From Demequinaceae bacterium UBA4004 (GTDB lineage Bacteria > Actinomycetota > Actinomycetes > Actinomycetales > Demequinaceae), in NCBI GenBank assembly GCA_002384765.1, contig DGBM01000327.1, forward strand, positions 1 to 5,963: DNA of 5,963 nucleotides. The letters are read 5' to 3'. A program made the position numbers and the translations under genes. Of the stretch, positions 4,329 to 5,963 are shown in pieces. Numbering within the stretch: position 1 is the first letter of the stretch; each line of letters opens with the position of its first letter. The notes below the pieces were generated by a model. That model did no database searches. It saw nothing but the letters and a program-made list of their open reading frames with translations, and had not been told where the DNA came from.

Positions 4329-5963
4329 TCATCGTCGAGCCGAGAGGTACTCATAAAGCATCGCCGGCAACGCCTTGCTGAGCTCAGAGTAGAGCACGCT
4401 GTCCGTCAGCATGTCGTCGATGAACTGTGGGGTGTCATCGCGCACCCTGACCACCGCCCGAGCAAAAGCCTTCGGCAATGCGGGCGACTCCGCGAACTGC
4501 TGCGGTGAGTTCACGTCCGCCTGCTCGGCCAAGTCGTAGTCAGCGGCGAGTGTGCCGACGATGTGGTTGACGATGACGCCCGCAGTTTCGGGTCCGTACT
4601 TGTCGGCGAAGCGGTCATTGAGCTTGGCGATGATCTCTTCAAGCTTGCTGCGGTGCTTCTCATGGATCGCGCCCGAACCGATGGCGGTGATGGGGTCGAG
4701 GCCCGCCCCCTGCTCGAGGGTGAGCTTCACAGGCTCGCCGGCGGCGATGCGGTAGTCGATCAGCTGCACCTGCGAGATGTCGATCGATTCCTCAAAGGTC
4801 CCCGTCGCGAGCTGCGGCAGGATCCGGCGCAGGAAGTATTGGCGGCGCGCCAGGTCGCTATCGCCGAGGTTCCTGGCCTGCGAGAGGAAATCGAAGAGCT
4901 TTACGTACTGATTCGCATCGCCCTTGAACAGACGCAACTCATCCTGCTCGGGCTTGTCCGCATCCGTCACCGCGTTGAACCAGCGCTTTCTGAACCGATC
5001 GACCGCAGGTGTCGTCGCGGCACTGATTGCACTGTTCGCGTTCACTCCACCGGCCAGCGCCGCATCGAACGCCTGCTCGACCTCGGCCATCGTGTAGATC
5101 CCGGCGGCATCGAGCTTGGCGACCAGGTCGTAGATGAGATTCGCGTCGGTGAGCGCGGACAGCGTCGCCTTCCGGTAGTACGGCAGGAACGCATCGCGGA
5201 TCTCCTCCGGCTCATTCACGAAGTCGAGCACGAAGGTCTTGTCCTTGCCCGGATGCGTGCGGTTCAGTCGCGAGAGCGTCTGCACCGCCTGCACGCCGCC
5301 GAGTTTCTTGTCCACGTACATCGCCACGAGTCTCGGCTGGTCGAAGCCGGTCTGGAACTTCTCGGCGACGATCATCACGTTGTACGTCGTCGGCTTGAAC
5401 GCCGCCGCCAAGTCGTAGGTGAATAGACGCGGATTCTGCGTCTTCTCCGTCAGCCCCTCACCCACATCCTCGGGATCATCGACCGTGCCGGAGAACGCGA
5501 CCAGTGCCCGAACGCCCAGAATGTGCGCATCAGTGAGGTACTTGTCGAGGTACTTCTTCCACCGCACGGCCTCCTTGCGGGAGCCAGTGACGACCATCGC
5601 CTTCGCCTTGCCTTCAAGCAGCGGCTGGGCGAATGCACGGAAGTGGTCGACGACGATCTTCGCCTTCTGACTGATGTTCGTCGGGTGCAACCGCACGTAC
5701 TGCACCAAGGCCTTCACCGCGGTCGACTCGTCGACCTCCTCGATGCCGTCGTAGTCGGCATCCGGGTGCTGCAGCTCCCACGCCACCTTGTAGGGCGTGT
5801 AGTTCTGCAGCACGTCGAGGATGAAGCCCTCCTCGATCGCCTGCTGCATCGTGTACAGGTGGAACGGCTGCGGCAGCCCGTCCGCGCCGGGGCGCCCGAA
5901 CAGCTCGAGGGTTTTCGCCTTGGGGGTGGCGGTGTAGGCGAAGAAGCTGACGTTCTTCGCATC
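4329..5963 (-). CDS. hsdR: Type I restriction endonuclease subunit R, C-terminal part (5' end outside window)
   Basis: The frame is open from the right edge (DAKNVSFFAYTATPKAKTLE) to a TGA at 4331-4329, giving 544 residues, about half the usual 1000 or so. FFAYTATPK (about 7-15) is helicase motif III of the HsdR motor. The second RecA-like domain follows, with KAMVVTGSRKEA (about 121-132), VMIVAEKFQTGFDQP (about 196-209, motif V) and QTLSRLNRT (about 228-236, motif VI). After that come the helical region and C-terminal tail that dock on the methylase core. The N-terminal nuclease domain and the Walker motifs lie outside the window. The enzyme uses ATP to translocate DNA and cleaves unmodified DNA far from the recognition site, in complex with HsdM and HsdS. 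Those genes are not in the window and are expected upstream, beyond 5963. The visible part has no frameshift or stop, so it looks functional. Confidence 0.95.
   Translation of the reverse strand, partial: DAKNVSFFAYTATPKAKTLELFGRPGADGLPQPFHLYTMQQAIEEGFILDVLQNYTPYKVAWELQHPDADYDGIEEVDESTAVKALVQYVRLHPTNISQKAKIVVDHFRAFAQPLLEGKAKAMVVTGSRKEAVRWKKYLDKYLTDAHILGVRALVAFSGTVDDPEDVGEGLTEKTQNPRLFTYDLAAAFKPTTYNVMIVAEKFQTGFDQPRLVAMYVDKKLGGVQAVQTLSRLNRTHPGKDKTFVLDFVNEPEEIRDAFLPYYRKATLSALTDANLIYDLVAKLDAAGIYTMAEVEQAFDAALAGGVNANSAISAATTPAVDRFRKRWFNAVTDADKPEQDELRLFKGDANQYVKLFDFLSQARNLGDSDLARRQYFLRRILPQLATGTFEESIDISQVQLIDYRIAAGEPVKLTLEQGAGLDPITAIGSGAIHEKHRSKLEEIIAKLNDRFADKYGPETAGVIVNHIVGTLAADYDLAEQADVNSPQQFAESPALPKAFARAVVRVRDDTPQFIDDMLTDSVLYSELSKALPAMLYEYLSARR

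Noticed and set aside
3936..4508. Plus-strand 190-codon frame across the hsdR / small-gene gap
   Set aside because: It overlaps the ends of two real minus-strand genes and has no domain-like segment or ribosome-binding site.
4563..5426. Plus-strand open frame (287 codons) opposite hsdR
   Set aside because: It is antisense to clear HsdR helicase motifs. The product is rich in Arg, Val and Leu with no recognisable domain and no ribosome-binding site.
1..5963. CRISPR array, tRNA or rRNA gene
   Set aside because: No regularly spaced short repeats, no cloverleaf-like segment and no rRNA-like sequence were seen on either strand.

Overview
The window is high-GC DNA with dense, codon-biased genes, and it most likely comes from a chromosome of a high-GC actinobacterium. 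This lineage call is an inference from base composition and from the look of the proteins; no rRNA, tRNA or other taxonomic marker is present.

Left edge (1-309): the last 84 residues of a CoA-acylating (methyl)malonate-semialdehyde dehydrogenase (mmsA/iolA type), followed at once by a strong 18-pair hairpin that should act as its terminator. Between 310 and 1783 lies a poorly organised stretch. It holds one believable gene, a 185-residue single-pass membrane protein of unknown function at 542-1099. It also holds a frameshifted coding remnant (about 1096-1330) and a broken piece of an HpcH/HpaI-family aldolase (about 1555-1780) that runs into a second copy of the mmsA 3' end. That second copy (1784-1871) repeats 222-309 at 85 of 88 bases and includes the whole hairpin. 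The 1.5 kb between the copies is therefore an insertion, or the scar of a duplication, at the mmsA 3' end.

Middle (1857-2801, minus strand): an intact ADP-ribosylglycohydrolase (DraG family). Its stop codon lies inside the second hairpin, so that hairpin closes two convergent transcription units. A short gene-free stretch with a possible coding fossil follows (2802-2995).

Right half, all on the minus strand: the 3' half of a type I restriction endonuclease subunit (hsdR, 4329-5963, cut by the window edge), a 378-base gap, then an overlapping pair of unknown genes of 71 codons (3735-3950) and 248 codons (2996-3742). The pair is probably translationally coupled. It lies in somewhat less GC-biased DNA than the DraG gene. 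Transcription order is hsdR, 71-aa protein, 248-aa protein, DraG homologue. This half looks like the edge of a restriction/defence island next to a core catabolic gene, with a recombination scar between them. The unknown pair beside hsdR and the mmsA-end duplication are the two features most worth following up.
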